DNA of 64,000 bases from Breviolum minutum Mf 1.05b.01 (lineage: Eukaryota; Sar; Dinophyceae; Suessiales; Symbiodiniaceae), in NCBI GenBank assembly GCA_000507305.1, contig DF240454.1, positions 23,940-87,939 on the forward strand, in the 5' to 3' direction. Every line of letters begins with the position of its first letter. Within the stretch, counting starts at the first letter, position 1. Positions 34,201 through 46,200 of this stretch are shown in pieces. The notes beneath the pieces were generated by a model. It had not been told where the DNA came from and did not search any database. It was given only the letters and a program-made list of their open reading frames with translations. The position numbers were made by a program, and so were the translations under genes.

Positions 34201-37200
34201 ATGTATGGAATACTATAGATAGAATTATGAATTATGAGTCATATAGTTACGGGCTACGATATTTTGTTAATGATACATTACATGATAAATTTGTGACAAA
34301 TAGTTGTAATCATTCAGGCCAGCCGAGGAAGTCTTCGAAGAATGTGCTTTTGTATCGAATGCAGTTCTGCGGGTTCTCCAATGCATGACATCCCTGCATT
34401 CCAAGTCACAACCGGCACTGAGGGTCGAACTTCAGAGTGCATCGCATGGCGTCAAACTGGGGGTTGTTCGCCTACGGGGTTGCTGGAGCCTTCGGCCGAC
34501 AAGTCCTGCAAGGCAGTGATCGTCGCTGGGCTTATTATCGGCAGGTCCACCTTTCCATGTACAAAAATCACCAGTTGGAACTCTCAACTCTGGTGTGGGT
34601 CACGTGATGATGTTCAAAAAACACCTTTGCTCTTTGCTCCTGTTTGCATCTTTGATCCTTTGTAGGTATCATATTATCATATTTATATGATTCTGTTTCT
34701 ATACACACGCAGTATTTTTTTCAGCTTGTTGTAACACCAAGGTGAGCGGCAACTCTGGATTTTGTCAGTGTAACTTGTCAGAGGTCATTTCGAGACGTAC
34801 TTGGTTCCAGTGTTGTCACCGTATCCATTTAGGGTGCAGATTTAAAGACAAAGGTGTTAAACATGGCCAACACTTCCGTTTAATGCCTTGTTCAATACCT
34901 ATACAAAGAGGGATTCCTTCCATTTCATACCCTGTCGTTTAATACCGGATGTCTCAGTATCAAAAGTCTCAAACAGTCAAATTGTGGCAAACTCGGTTTC
35001 CTTTCATACCCCGTTTGATGGCCGCTTAATACCCATTTAAATACTCATTATACTCGGAGGATCCCGATCAGGGAACCCTGTCTCATCTCAGAACCGACCG
35101 ATGAAGGTGAGCAAGGACCAAAGCTTCTGTAGGAAGTCCTTTGGGATGGAGTGGTCAGTACATGTCAGTACAACTTGTTAGTTTATTTGTGCAATAATAT
35201 GTATAATAAATGTATAATTTAAACATTTACATATTTATTATATACATACATATTGTCATACATACATACATACATATATATCCTTAGATATTGATTCGGA
35301 TTGAAGGTTTCTGTCACTGCCGTGGTGCAGCAGTTCAGCCAATGTCGCTTCAAAATTTGCATCGTTTATTTCATATAAAGTTCTGACAGCTTAATAACTA
35401 TAGACAGATGGCCCCCTTCAATCGGTAAAAAGATTGGCCGAAAGTCGCTCATTTACAGTAATGCCCAGAAAGCCCTTTTTTTGCTGCGCCATGTTGGTAA
35501 AGAATGCCAAAAGACTCCAACCACCACTTTCGGAACGCAGCATCGTTTGGGTGTGCCAATCAATAAGACTACAAATCTCTATATGATTTAATGAAACAAT
35601 TTGATGGATGGGGCCAAGGTGCGGTTGCCGGATCACGTGGTGCCTCCGGCTGGGCACCGGCCACGGCGGCGGAGAGCCATTGCGCAGCTGGGCGATTCAT
35701 TTTGACATTCATCGAATGGTCCAGCATGTGGGATGGTAGCTTTTGGATATCTGGATATGTATTTTAAGATTTCATGATGGATATACGTGTATGATATATG
35801 TAAAAGAAGGTGTTTAAATATATATACATTTATATTGTATATATATATATATTTTTTTTTGGGGGGTTGCACGTAAGTCGTATGCGGAAAACTGCTCTTG
35901 ATCGTTGTGATTTGAAGAAAAGGTGTCTTTGTAGACATTTGTTTGGACGTTAGCAAGTCGAAGGCATCTAGCAGTTTGACTCCACCATTTTTTGCATTAC
36001 ATTACAATCCGTTGAGCAAGGCTCATTCGCACTATTGGTTTGTCACGTGGATATTATCTACGGATGGTTTGGTGATGGATCTTTCCCAATAAAATAGGTG
36101 CAGAATAATTTCGCTGAACTAATTTCCTTACTTATTCACTGAAATATCAACATATGTTCAAATTGCATTCGCAACCGCAACCTATTTCCTTCTGTCAATG
36201 GTTCATCACCTTTGAGGATTCTCAACAACGGGGTTCTGTGGCCAAGGACCATGCGCCGTTCACCTGCGCAGACACGTGCCGTGAGCGGAGCAAGGCTGGT
36301 CGATTTGGTTGCCCTCAAACGTGGAGAATTGTTTTGGAGTTCCAGAAATCATTGGAAAAAATCGCCCCATGGGCCAAACAGCCGACAAAAACCAATGGGT
36401 TTCCTGTCTAAAATCACCGAGGCTGAGGATGGGATTGGTGTAAAACTCACAGATGCCGCTGCGAAGCTGGCAGCAGAGGTGTCTCAAGCTGTAGATGCTC
36501 AACCATGCACCTTATTGCGAGGCGTGATGTGGAGAGGAAAGGTATTGACTTATGTTGATGTGCAATTCCTTTGGAAACATTGATGCATGAGCAAATTCGC
36601 TGCAGTTGCCCCAGATATATAGCTACATTTTTTTTTAAACATGATTTTACTGCTATCAGTCTACCCCTGGCCTCGTGACCTACCTACCTTGAAACCTCTT
36701 GAAACTGGCTTTGGCATTGAGCCTCGTGCAACTGTTTGTTTCCATCAGCGGGTGCATGGTGCACCAATAAGATATCACAGAAGTCTATGTACTTTTTGTA
36801 TTTGTATACTAACAAACAATCTGTTATTCCCATTCATTTACTTGTATCGCGAAGAAAGGTCAACCCATCTTTGACAGCTTCATATTGAGTCAGGCGAAAT
36901 TCCGGAGTGGTGCCAACCAAATCTCTACCGCGTTTTGGGCATCCGCTGTGACTTCCCCACAATGGAAGATGCTGACGAACTCAAAAGAGCATACAAACGC
37001 CGAAGCCTACAATTTCATCCAGACAAACCTGGAGGTGCCGATGTATTCATAGGGGAATTTCATAGGATATCAATGTAAATGAGGTCAAGATAGATCAACA
37101 TTTTCTCTCAGAATTCTTTTAAAAGGGTGCCATCCAGTCAAGCCTATCAGCCAACCTTGGTGCCTATACCTGGTTCGCCACAGGTTCTGCTGTGGCGTTT

Positions 37201-38763
37201 CAAAAGGTCGCGGATGCTCACCATGTCCTTTTAGATCCGGAGAAGCGGAAAGCCTTTGATGAAGGCACCACCAGTTGATGGGTTCATACCATCTATCATG
37301 GGGTATTAATTGTTACTCCCTTCTAGTTACATGACACAACATTTAAGAAGATATAGTACCCATTAGCCCAATAACTGTTTTTTCCATGTTTTTCCGAAAC
37401 AAGGGCACGGGTAGTTTTTCAAGACATTTGTTGGGGTGTTGCAACATTGAGCCGCGCTGGCAACTTGGAGGCTCTGATTTTCCCAGGAAGGTTCAACAAG
37501 ATGGTTCAGAAGGTGAGACGCACAAAGAAGAAGTGGAGAAGAAGTACTTCCCAGAAACTCAGACTGCAGATTTTTCCCTGAAGCCCATCCCTTTTTGGAG
37601 AAGGGTTTTGAGTTTAGACGATGTTTAAAGGATGCTTAGAGGGCTGAGTTTGGAATGAAGCCTCAAAGTATCTCAGAGTTGACGTTTTTAGGAGTCTTTG
37701 ATCTTATCAAAATCAAGCAGCTTGGAAAGCGTACTACGTATCAGACACTACGGTTCAGCATGGTCCCAAGGGGGGGCACAGGATGATGACCAAACTCATG
37801 TTTTACGTTGATTTACCCAAGAACATGTCTTGTTCGAGTCTGTTCATAGACGCTATTTTTACGGATGAAGTTGTATGTTGGCAGAATTCAACTTCGAATC
37901 ATCCTGTATCATAGTGTATAACGCATTGAAGTATGATGTTAATGAAATATGTTGATAAACTCATGATAGTTAAGTAGTGTATACCGCATGATAGTTAAAT
38001 GATGTCGTTGGGTCATTCGATCTTCAAAACTCAATTCCAAAGTGCGAAACCCTGACCCCCATCGACCGGTCCATACGAAGACGAGCCAAGTGGCGAGAGG
38101 ATTGGCAGCTCCTTTGTCGGTATGGTCAAATGCATCGTTTATTTATACCCTTGACAAGATCCGGCGAACCCGTTGAAATACCCGTGCAGTGAACATCTTG
38201 AATTTAAATGAATTTAATATAATTTAATTCATTGCCGTGTTTGACATTGTTTTACACATTGAACATTGCAAGGTTTTTGTGAATCTGAATCAAATAGTAT
38301 CTTTGAGTGAAAACATCAAGGAAAACTTTGACTTCGAACCTTTTGGAGACCCACATTCCGATCGCCGTGAGGCCAAAGGGTGGGTCGCTGGAACAGAAGG
38401 GGGTAGAAGCACTATGAAGATCTTACATCACGTCATTATTTCCTGTTCACATTTGTTCGCAATTTGGCTTCCAGATGGATTCAGGGTCATGGAATTACTT
38501 GTAATTACGGATGTTTGGGAAACATGGAAGGAACACGAATGAACATTAAAATGGATTTACAGTACATCACATTTACAAAGTATTCAAACTGAAAATACTT
38601 GTTCAAGTTGTCAGAGTATCCTCGTTAACGCTTGAAGTCCATTGCTTGAATCGTGTACAGTATGTGGGACCGTGAGGCCAAAGCACGACAAGACAGACTG
38701 CTGGAGCGAAGACGGCAGGAAGCCCTGGCCCGAGAGGTTGCTTGGATGCAGATGAGAGGGCTG
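31290..38763 (+). CDS. TPR and J-domain gene, many exons
   Basis: Exon cores on plus: 31607-31680 (EEDMLKRLKRYFNFYKHEAR), 31832-31914 (AAIDGVKLPALPVGGHGTAI, donor GTAAAG), 32071-32230 (VPKAFAEVDFSDSCSEGLMD), 32529-32650 (AMLQLRRAVCLRRQRDFEGA), 33160-33245 (ALQASLALYPRYAAALEELG), 33250-33410, 34317-34460 (AEEVFEECAFVSNAVLRVLQ), 36203-36540 (ITEAEDGIGVKLTDAAAKLA), the J domain (36880-37278), 37490-37620, 38310-38400 (FDFEPFGDPHSDRREAKG) and 38661-38763 (REAKARQDRLLERRRQEALA). The repeats around LALYPRYAAALEELGKLH look like TPR helices. TPR plus J domain suggests an Hsp70 co-chaperone of the DNAJC class. Joining all pieces into one gene is inference; it could be two genes. Confidence 0.4.
32461..32490. 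repeat. (GTAG)n microsatellite
   Basis: Seven tandem GGTA units just upstream of the exon at 32529. Confidence 0.9.
36880..37278 (+). CDS. J domain (DnaJ type), two exons
   Basis: The first part reads PNLYRVLGIRCDFPTMEDAD, ELKRAYKRRSLQFHPDKPGG, containing the HPD signature that stimulates Hsp70 ATPase. The second part, after an acceptor near 37200, reads AFQKVADAHHVLLDPEKRKA and FDEG, matching J-domain helices III-IV. The donor after PGG is GTGCCG. The YRVLGI start and spacing to HPD are normal, apart from a small insertion (RCDFPTMEDAD) before helix II. Confidence 0.8.
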
Positions 38764-38788
38764 TAGATGTGCCTATGGTCGTTTCATG

Positions 38789-38900
38789 TACACTCCCTGA
38801 AACTAACAGTTCGCACCTGAAAAGAGGCCATCCCAAAAAGGAAACGATCGTTTTCCAACCATCCATTTTCAGGTGCGAGCTGTTAGTTTCAGGGAGTGTA
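38789..38900. mobile_element. 112-bp near-perfect palindromic element
   Basis: The 35-bp arms differ at one position only: TACACTCCCTGAAACTAACA, then GTTCGCACCTGAAAA on the left, against CAGCTCGCACC in the complement of the right arm. The centre GAGGCCATCCCAAAAAGG matches the elements at 9.1 and 11.0 kb. This is the best preserved copy of the introner-like family in the window, and so probably the youngest. It lies just after the last exon of the J-domain gene. Confidence 0.9.
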
Positions 38901-40200
38901 ATTTAATATTGAGTTTTCTGATATGTTTTCACCATGATGGTAAATGGCGCCGGGGGTGTCGCCCGTTAGATATGGTGTCATTTCATTTGTTGATTTTTTG
39001 GTATTAAGGCATGACATGCCCTAAAATGGGGGTTGCCAATGATTTCAAGTACAATGCACTCTTCCAATGCACATGCTTTCAGCATCCTTGCGTGGTTTTT
39101 GTTTTGGGAAGCACTTTCGTTTTGGAAGCTTTTCTCCATCAAATAGATTGTGAACACGGGCACGCACTGCAGTTTTTTCAAAGTGCTAGCGAATGGAGTC
39201 CAAAGTTGCATGCAAGCATGAAAAGGCCATAGCACTGCGGCATCGTCAAACTTGGGAATTGAGGCGAAACATCATATCACATGTCACTCCCCCGAAAAAT
39301 GCTGATCAAAACATTGAGTAGATTGACCCATCAGAACAAAAATTGAATGCTTCAATGAAGTGTTTTGCACCGTTGGTTTCTCATCACTTCTCCTTTGAGG
39401 CCCATCAAACACCAAGAAGCGATTTGTGAAGTCGAGGTGAGCCAGAAGTGCTGGATGTTTCAGTTTCTGTGCCCCCGGCAACCGGCACAAAATCAGTGGC
39501 ACCAAGACTTGAAAGCATTTGACAAAAAATCTGTTGGGGTGGGTAAAGAAGGACGGTGAGGGTGGTGCTTTGGAAAGCTATAGCTGGTGCGCATCATCTC
39601 AATGAAATAAAATTTGAAGGTTTGTCAGTGAATAAGGGAGGTGCTGAGGTGTTTGTTGTTCATTGGCACTCATGTAAATTCAAGGGGCAAAGTTGAGCCA
39701 TTCAACCTCTGTTGCATTTGCCGGATGCGCTCTAGAGAAGAGCTGGCTCAGCATCTTTGCATTTTTTGTGCGAAAGAGAAGGTCAGAAGAGTATGGCATA
39801 TTTATGGATGTCTATCTCCCAAGACAGAGGCAATTGATGTCGAGAATTTGTGCTGCCAACTGTTTATTGTGGTTTTGTGTGTCCAATTGCCTTTGAGTGT
39901 ACACTATGACTATATCCATACTTGACATGTAATTTCGACAGTGTCCGAAATGCACCGCTTTGATCCGTGTTTGCGATAGCCTTGAGTGCCTCAAACACCA
40001 TGAGATGTGAGAGCATATTGCAGTACTGTTTATGTAGAGAAAGCTGATGGGCTGATGGACATATATGAAGCCCTTTGAATCAAACAAAGCATGGAACATG
40101 TCCAATGATCATTTTTATGTTGTTGTTATCATGCTTTCAGCAGGTGAGGAAGTAGAAAAACGTTGATTCAGTTGGGTTTGCTCTGACAAAAGATGTTCAT
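38901..40200. other. Intergenic or unresolved stretch
   Basis: Short plus frames with some protein-like sequence (39425-39510: VEVSQKCWMFQFLCPRQPAQ; 39690-39790: SREELAQHLCIFCAKEKV). No gene could be assembled from them. Confidence 0.3.
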
Positions 40201-40221
40201 TTGAAGCCCCATAGCATCTCA

Positions 40222-42192
40222 ATGGCCCGAGCTGCGTGGAAGGCCTTGCGTCAGGACCTTCTTAAAGATGTTTCAGCGTTGGGTTTACTGCAAGGGGACC
40301 GAACAGCCTTGCGGGTACTTCAGGAAAGAGAAGAAGCCCTCAGGGTTACTCCTTCCAACTCCAGCTTTCAACAAGCCAAGCTGGCATCCCTTTTGGATTT
40401 GAAGGGTGAACACCTTGAAGCAAAGGAGTTGTTGAAAGGATGTTCCACCTCTACCTGTCAGCCAGGGGAACAAGCTGCCATTGGTTTCTTGCAACACTTG
40501 GTGCTGCAGCATGTGCGTTGGCAAGAGGAGCGGGCAATGATCACTGACACAAACAGCGCAGCACATATCCGCCACGTGCCTGTGGAGACTGTATCAGCGC
40601 AAGTTTCTGGTGAAGAGATCTGGGAACGATTTGTAAAACCCGGCATTCCTTGCGTTGTACGTGGGGTGCGATTGGCTCCACTTCGGACTTTGGACGATTT
40701 GGCGCCCCTTGGCTCAGTGCAGATCCCGATGCGCCGATGCAACGAAAACTCCACGAATTGGGCGAAATTGGAGGCAGATGGTATGATTCGATTCGACGAC
40801 TTCCTTGAAGTATTCATCACACCATTTCAACATAGCCAAGCCCCTCGAAATAGCCCTCAACTTTTTGACTTTTCCATTTGGCAGCATTGTGCGACGTTGG
40901 GCGATCAAGTGTTGATGCCAAGTAAATGGTTTCCAGTGGATTTGTACACTTATGCCTCGGTCAAGATGCAACCCATCAGTGGATCTGCTGGACCTACCCT
41001 TTTCGTGGCGCCGGCTGGATCTGGATCATCCTTACATGTGGACCTCCCGGGGAGGGGGGTTCTGGTGGTGGTGGTGGTGCCATAAATTGTTTGCAACTGC
41101 TGGTGACCCCTTTACCATGTCTTTGTTAAGTCATAAAGACCACGAAAGATGTGCACTTTGGAAGGTAGTGATAGTGGCAAAGCGAGACTTGTTTCAGATT
41201 AGTTTCTGGGGATGTCGGTGCTCCAAATCTGATATTTGGATATAGGGGGAATGATGCTCTTAATCTTTACTCGGGCTGTATATGGCTGTATTATGGCTTC
41301 ATTTCATCGTCATTTTTTGATTGAATTCGAAGTCTACCAGGACACCTTGCAGACCAACTTTTGGATGTTTATGTGTCTTGGTCGCAAGCGATGGCGCTTG
41401 GTGAGCCGAGATGATATGTCTTTGCTGCATCCCCGGTACTTGTGTGACCTGAATCCAGTATTTCCAACTGACCTTAATGCCTTCCAAGATGGCCAAAATG
41501 GGAAGCCGAGACAGCTGACCATTCATGAAATCAATTTGGAAGCAGATGATTTGATTTTTGTACCTGCTGGGTGGCCCCATCAAGTGGATAACTTGGAGAC
41601 CTCTGTGGCGATGAGTGCGAATTTCATCGATGCTTCCAATGTGCAACGTTGTATTGAAGAAGCAGAAGTTATGGCAACTGTGGAGGAAAACCCAGGACTT
41701 TGGGCAACTTGACCTGTTCACCGTTGTTCTAGCATTTTTTTGGGGGCAGGGTTCAAGAAGCAAAACTCACTTGCAGTACTGGTTTCCCCATATTATCGAT
41801 ACGATCTTATTCATGTCCGGCCCCCCCACATACTATGGATGGTAGTTTCTCATGGTCGTAAACAATATCGCAGTGGATGAAGAAACATTTACCTGCTTGA
41901 ATTCTTGGCATGAAAATGATTTAAATCCAGTTGCTGAGGCCAAGGTCCTCCGCCGTGCGGTGGCAGAAGACCAGCTGCAACGGCTCCGGTTGAGCATCGA
42001 AGTCGAGACACTACGGAGCTTCAAAGCGCGGCACGGCGAAGCACGTCCACCTGCAGAGGTACAACGTCGGATCCTAGGTCTCCTGAGTGTTACGGGGTTG
42101 GGTCTGAGTGTAATCGGATGCTATTGGTATTTCGGCAAGAGAAAGGTTGAGCCAAAGGAGACATTCAGGCATTTGACAAAAATCACAGTTTG
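40222..42192 (+). CDS. JmjC-domain oxygenase, possibly membrane-anchored
   Basis: Start chosen at ATG 40222 (MARAAWKALRQDLLKDVSAL). Exon 1 runs to 41040: a helical N-terminus (about residues 1-110), then a cupin fold with FVKPGIPCVVRGVRLAP, and the Fe(II)-binding SSLHV at its end. Exon 2 (41341-41712) continues D-TLQTNFWMFMCLGRKRW and carries DLIFVPAGWPHQVDNLETS, which gives the second His. The motif is HxD...H, as in JmjC hydroxylases/demethylases that use 2-oxoglutarate. The intron 41041-41340 is GA-AG, phase 0. Exon 2 reaches a stop at 41712. A further exon (41875-42192) reads VAEDQLQRLRLSIEVETLRS, then a helix ILGLLSVTGLGLSVIGCYWY followed by KRKVEPKE. If joined it would add a C-terminal membrane anchor, which is uncertain. 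Confidence 0.8.
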
Positions 42193-42783
42193 ACTTGAGT
42201 GAGTTGATGATTTTTTTTTGTCCAAGTCCCGCTTCCAAAGGTGAGGTGGGGACGCACAGCTTCCTGAGAACTTAAACCAGTGTAACTCCGACTACTGCTT
42301 ACACCACTTATAGCGGCCCAGAATTTCCTCGAAAGGATTCTGCAGCATGGGGCAGCTCCCCATCATGTGTTTTTTTTCTTGGTGCGCTGGTGCCAACAAG
42401 CATATCCCCCTGTGAAGTTGAAAGCGACTTCCTGGATTGCAGTGAGATCCACAAATCGTAGACCAAGTATAGACAAACATGTGGCAGCTGACGGAAAATG
42501 AGAACTTCAGGCACACTCACATATCGAGCAAGTTGTCAACTGCCAGTCTGTGAGCCAGAAACAACTCGTCCTGCACAACGCATGCGGGTGCTAGGAATGC
42601 TGCTCCACAGCTGGGAATACTTGATAGGAGAATTATTCTACATTCTTTGGATGCAAGATTATCATTTCTTGCAAAGTTTGAAGCATTTGGCTTTACTGTG
42701 GCACAATCCCTTGCTGGATATTTCAAAAGAAAAACACTTTGCTTTTGATGTTGGGCTCAAGAAACTTGTGTGGCACAGCAAGC
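42193..42783. other. Intergenic spacer
   Basis: About 590 bp between the JmjC gene and the start of the zinc-finger gene. Short frames on both strands; nothing recognised. Confidence 0.5.
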
Positions 42784-43288
42784 ATGGCGGACTCCAGAAG
42801 GAAGACCGTGCTTTGCCGCCACTTCGCCAATGGGACGTGCAGAAAGGGCTCTGCTTGCCCATTTGCACATGGTGACCAAGAACTATCAAAGAGGAGCGGC
42901 AAAGACCAGGGAACATGTCACCATGTGTTGCAGATTGTTGTAGGGTGGCAGTTGGTTTGTTGGTGAGAACTGGTGTAGGTGACGTGGATAGACAGGGAGC
43001 GACGAGTGGCATCACATTCTTAGAAATTGTTGACAAAAATTACGTCATCACATGTGCGTTTTTGTGTTGAGCTGTTGGAAGTTTCTTCCTGTTTCTCATA
43101 GGTTTCTCCATGATTTTGTTAGAGGATGTGTGGCTATTTCCTTTCGCCGGCTGGCTGCAAACATGGAGAAAGTTGCACCTTTTCCCATGAAGCAACGGAG
43201 GCTGAGTTACATGCAGCCCAAGCTGCACAAGCAGAGCTGAGAAGCAAGCGCCTCTGCAAATTCTTCCTGGAAGGGAAATGCGCCAAAG
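42784..43288 (+). CDS. Exons with CCCH zinc fingers 1, 2 and half of 3
   Basis: Finger 1: LCRHFANGTCRKGSACPFAH (C-x7-C-x5-C-x3-H) after MADSRRKTV. Finger 2, from a second exon near 43115: CGYFLSPAGCKHGESCTFSH (C-x8-C-x5-C-x3-H), followed by a helical EATEAELHAAQAAQAELRSK. Finger 3 starts LCKFFLEGKCAKG and is cut by the intron at 43288/43289 (donor GTGGGG). CCCH fingers of this spacing bind single-stranded RNA. The first exon ends near 42870 (G|GTGACC). Confidence 0.8.
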
Positions 43289-46200
43289 GTGGGGTGAAGA
43301 CGGGTTCAACTGTTCAGCGTTTAAAATCGTTTAAAAATGTTTAAAAAAAGAGGGTTGAAAATGGAATGGTTGCAAAGAAAAGTGTTGAATTTGGATGAGC
43401 TGGTATTGCGTATTTTTGTTTTAGTAGTTCTTGAACAGTGTTGATCTTAGCTTGATTGAAAAGTGGCCGCAATCTCATGATTGCTCAAGTCGAAAGCATG
43501 GGCGTGACCGGCGCCCATGGGCTGCTGCCATTGTTGATTGGGCAGTTGATTGCCGGCTTTTCAGGATTCTTTGCTGGTGTGGTAACAGACTTCCATCATC
43601 AGAATCATCGTGAAATCAGTCATCTGCTGGAACTGGCAACTGAGGCAGCAGTGAGCAAGTGTTCCGACGTGGTTGTGGCCACGTGTGGTGGTGGTGGCAG
43701 TGGTGATCCTTTGAAGCCCGAGTCTCCTGAGTCTTTGCTTGGTGACAAGACAGGGTCTGCTTCTGGTTTGTATACGTGGGGGTGGTACGACATTTTTGCC
43801 ATTTCTGGCTGGCTTTGGCTGGTTGGGGTGTTGATTGTTGTGTACTTCTACTGCCAGAAACGTGGGGCATCATTGTCTGCAGTGGATAGGGGTTCACCCA
43901 CATCGGATTCAAGCGTCCGCTCTTTAGCACATCAACAGTTGGCGGAGCTGAGATTGAAGAGGCTCCATGGCACTGCTAAATAGACAGGTGCTCCTCCTGT
44001 ACGATGTTGCAGGGGGCGATCTCTGGCATGAACGTCTTGTTTTGCTGCATTTGGATCGTGATGAATACATTGTGGCGACACCAGATCAGGACGTTTTTGC
44101 GGAGGAATTGTCGATTTTGAACACGGATTTGAAGGGCATTCGAGTGAAACCATCACCAAACACTTTACCTCCAGGTGTTCCGGTTCATCAAGTTTATAGT
44201 CTCCCAGCTTTCACGCCTGCACAGATCGCAACTCTTCGGTCAGAGGCTCAACAGGTTCTGACTCAAGAGCGAGCCGCTCGTGGAATGCCTGCTGCTGGTG
44301 GGGTGGCAGTGATTCCTCCAGATGGCAGAGGTGTGGAGGCGGGTCAGTTGTATTGGCTGGCTGCAGAAAAGAAGGGGACTATCAAGTTTGGTGACATGGT
44401 TCCAAATGTGGCAGATGCTCCAACAGATGGGGCGAAAGCGATTCACACCCTCAGTGACGGTCATCAGATTTTTGTTGAGTGTGTCATTGGTGACAAGGTC
44501 GATGAGTTCAGAAGTCGTCCAGCTTTGTGGGACAATCGTGTTGTTTCCATAGAGAAGGACGCCATGGGACGATCAGAGACTTCACTGAAGACGGTTGCTA
44601 AGAAATCTGAGGAAGTCGAGATGAACTGGGTCTTGACTGGACCCAGGACAGCTCGCTGGTGCTTGGCATATCTCGTCACGGAGGATTTGGGGCTGGAGGG
44701 GCACCATGAAAGGTTTAGGACTCTCTGCAAACTGGATTCATCAAGTTGGGGCATTCAAGAACATTATCAGTTGACGATGACCCTGAAGTACGCTATCCAA
44801 AACGATCAAGTGAACCCTTACAACAACTTGTTCTGTGAAGTCATCTTTCGAAGGTTGCAGACAATTGAGTATGCATACATGGAACGAGCTCGGGAGCAAG
44901 AAGCAAAGGCTGTTGGGGGGCGCTTGAGTTTGGAAGAGCAATTTACATTCGGGGGCATCACCCGTGCTGCTGCCACTTTGATGATTTGTCCGGATCTTCT
45001 ATCCCATGTTAAAACAGAAGTTGAACGTGATGCCGCCTTGGCAAAAAACCTGCGCAAAGCCAGGGAAGAGCGGGAGATTGCCCGCAAGGGTGGCAAGGCT
45101 GGGAAGAAGGAGGAGGGAGCCCCCTGATAGGGGCAAGGAGGCTGAGTTTGGAGGTGGACCGCCTCTGTAGCCTACACCTTCTACTGCATGTTTTGGTAGG
45201 AAGCCTAGAGACATTTTTCCTTTACCTTTGCTTGACGATGACTTGAAACCACGGGCTCACCTCAGTCGAAAGGTTGTTCGTCGAGTTCTCGTTGAAGGCC
45301 ATCTGCGGAGGGAAGCGAATCATACTCTAAGATCCTTGAATTCAATGTATGGATGTCCGACGGCTGGCAACACATTTCTGTCGTTGGAAGATGAAGTTTT
45401 TGGTCAGGGCTCAGCACAGATTCGAGTCATTGATCATGTCTTAAAGTGTGTGCAAGATGTGGGTCGCCCTCCTGGTGACCATAATTGCCCAGGGGCTTTT
45501 GATATGCTCCGGGCGCCTGGGGGCTACACAGACGAGCCTGCTGTGGGGTCCCTTTGTTCCTTCGATCCCGGAAAGGTTTCACTTCCTGAGAGCGGATGGT
45601 CTCCAATCCCCTTTTCAGATTTGTGGGGCCAGAACGGGTGTGACTTTGTGGAGAACTTTGTTAGCACTCAGCTTCTGCCATCGCATGAGGTTGGCCAACG
45701 TTTGAAGGCATCTGGGGTGGTTCGACCTTACAGTGATCCTTTGCTGTCACAACAGAGTACATATGCTGCTTTGTTGAGGCGGATGTATTCTGCCAATCTG
45801 GTTGAGTTCACACGTGATGCAGGAAGAGAGCAAGTTTCAGTTTTCTTTGTGACAAAGAAGAATGATAGGCAAAGACTCATCATTGATGCTCGGAGGGCCA
45901 ATTGCCATTTTCGAGATCCAGCCTATGTCAGCGTTTGCACGGGAGATACTTTGTCCAGAATTGAGATGAATGCTGGAGAAACCCTTTGCATTGGTATGGC
46001 AGACCTGAAGGACGCTTTTTATCATCTTGAGCTGCCGTTGGAACTTCGGCCTTTCTTCAGTTTGAAACCTATTGCTGCTAGATACATCAAAGACTTTTTT
46101 CCTGGTGCTGAGCAGGCGGGGGATAACACCCGGTGGTGGCCTCGTTTAGCAGTGGTTCTTATGGGATGGTCGCATGCTTTGTTTATCTGCCAGAAGCTTC

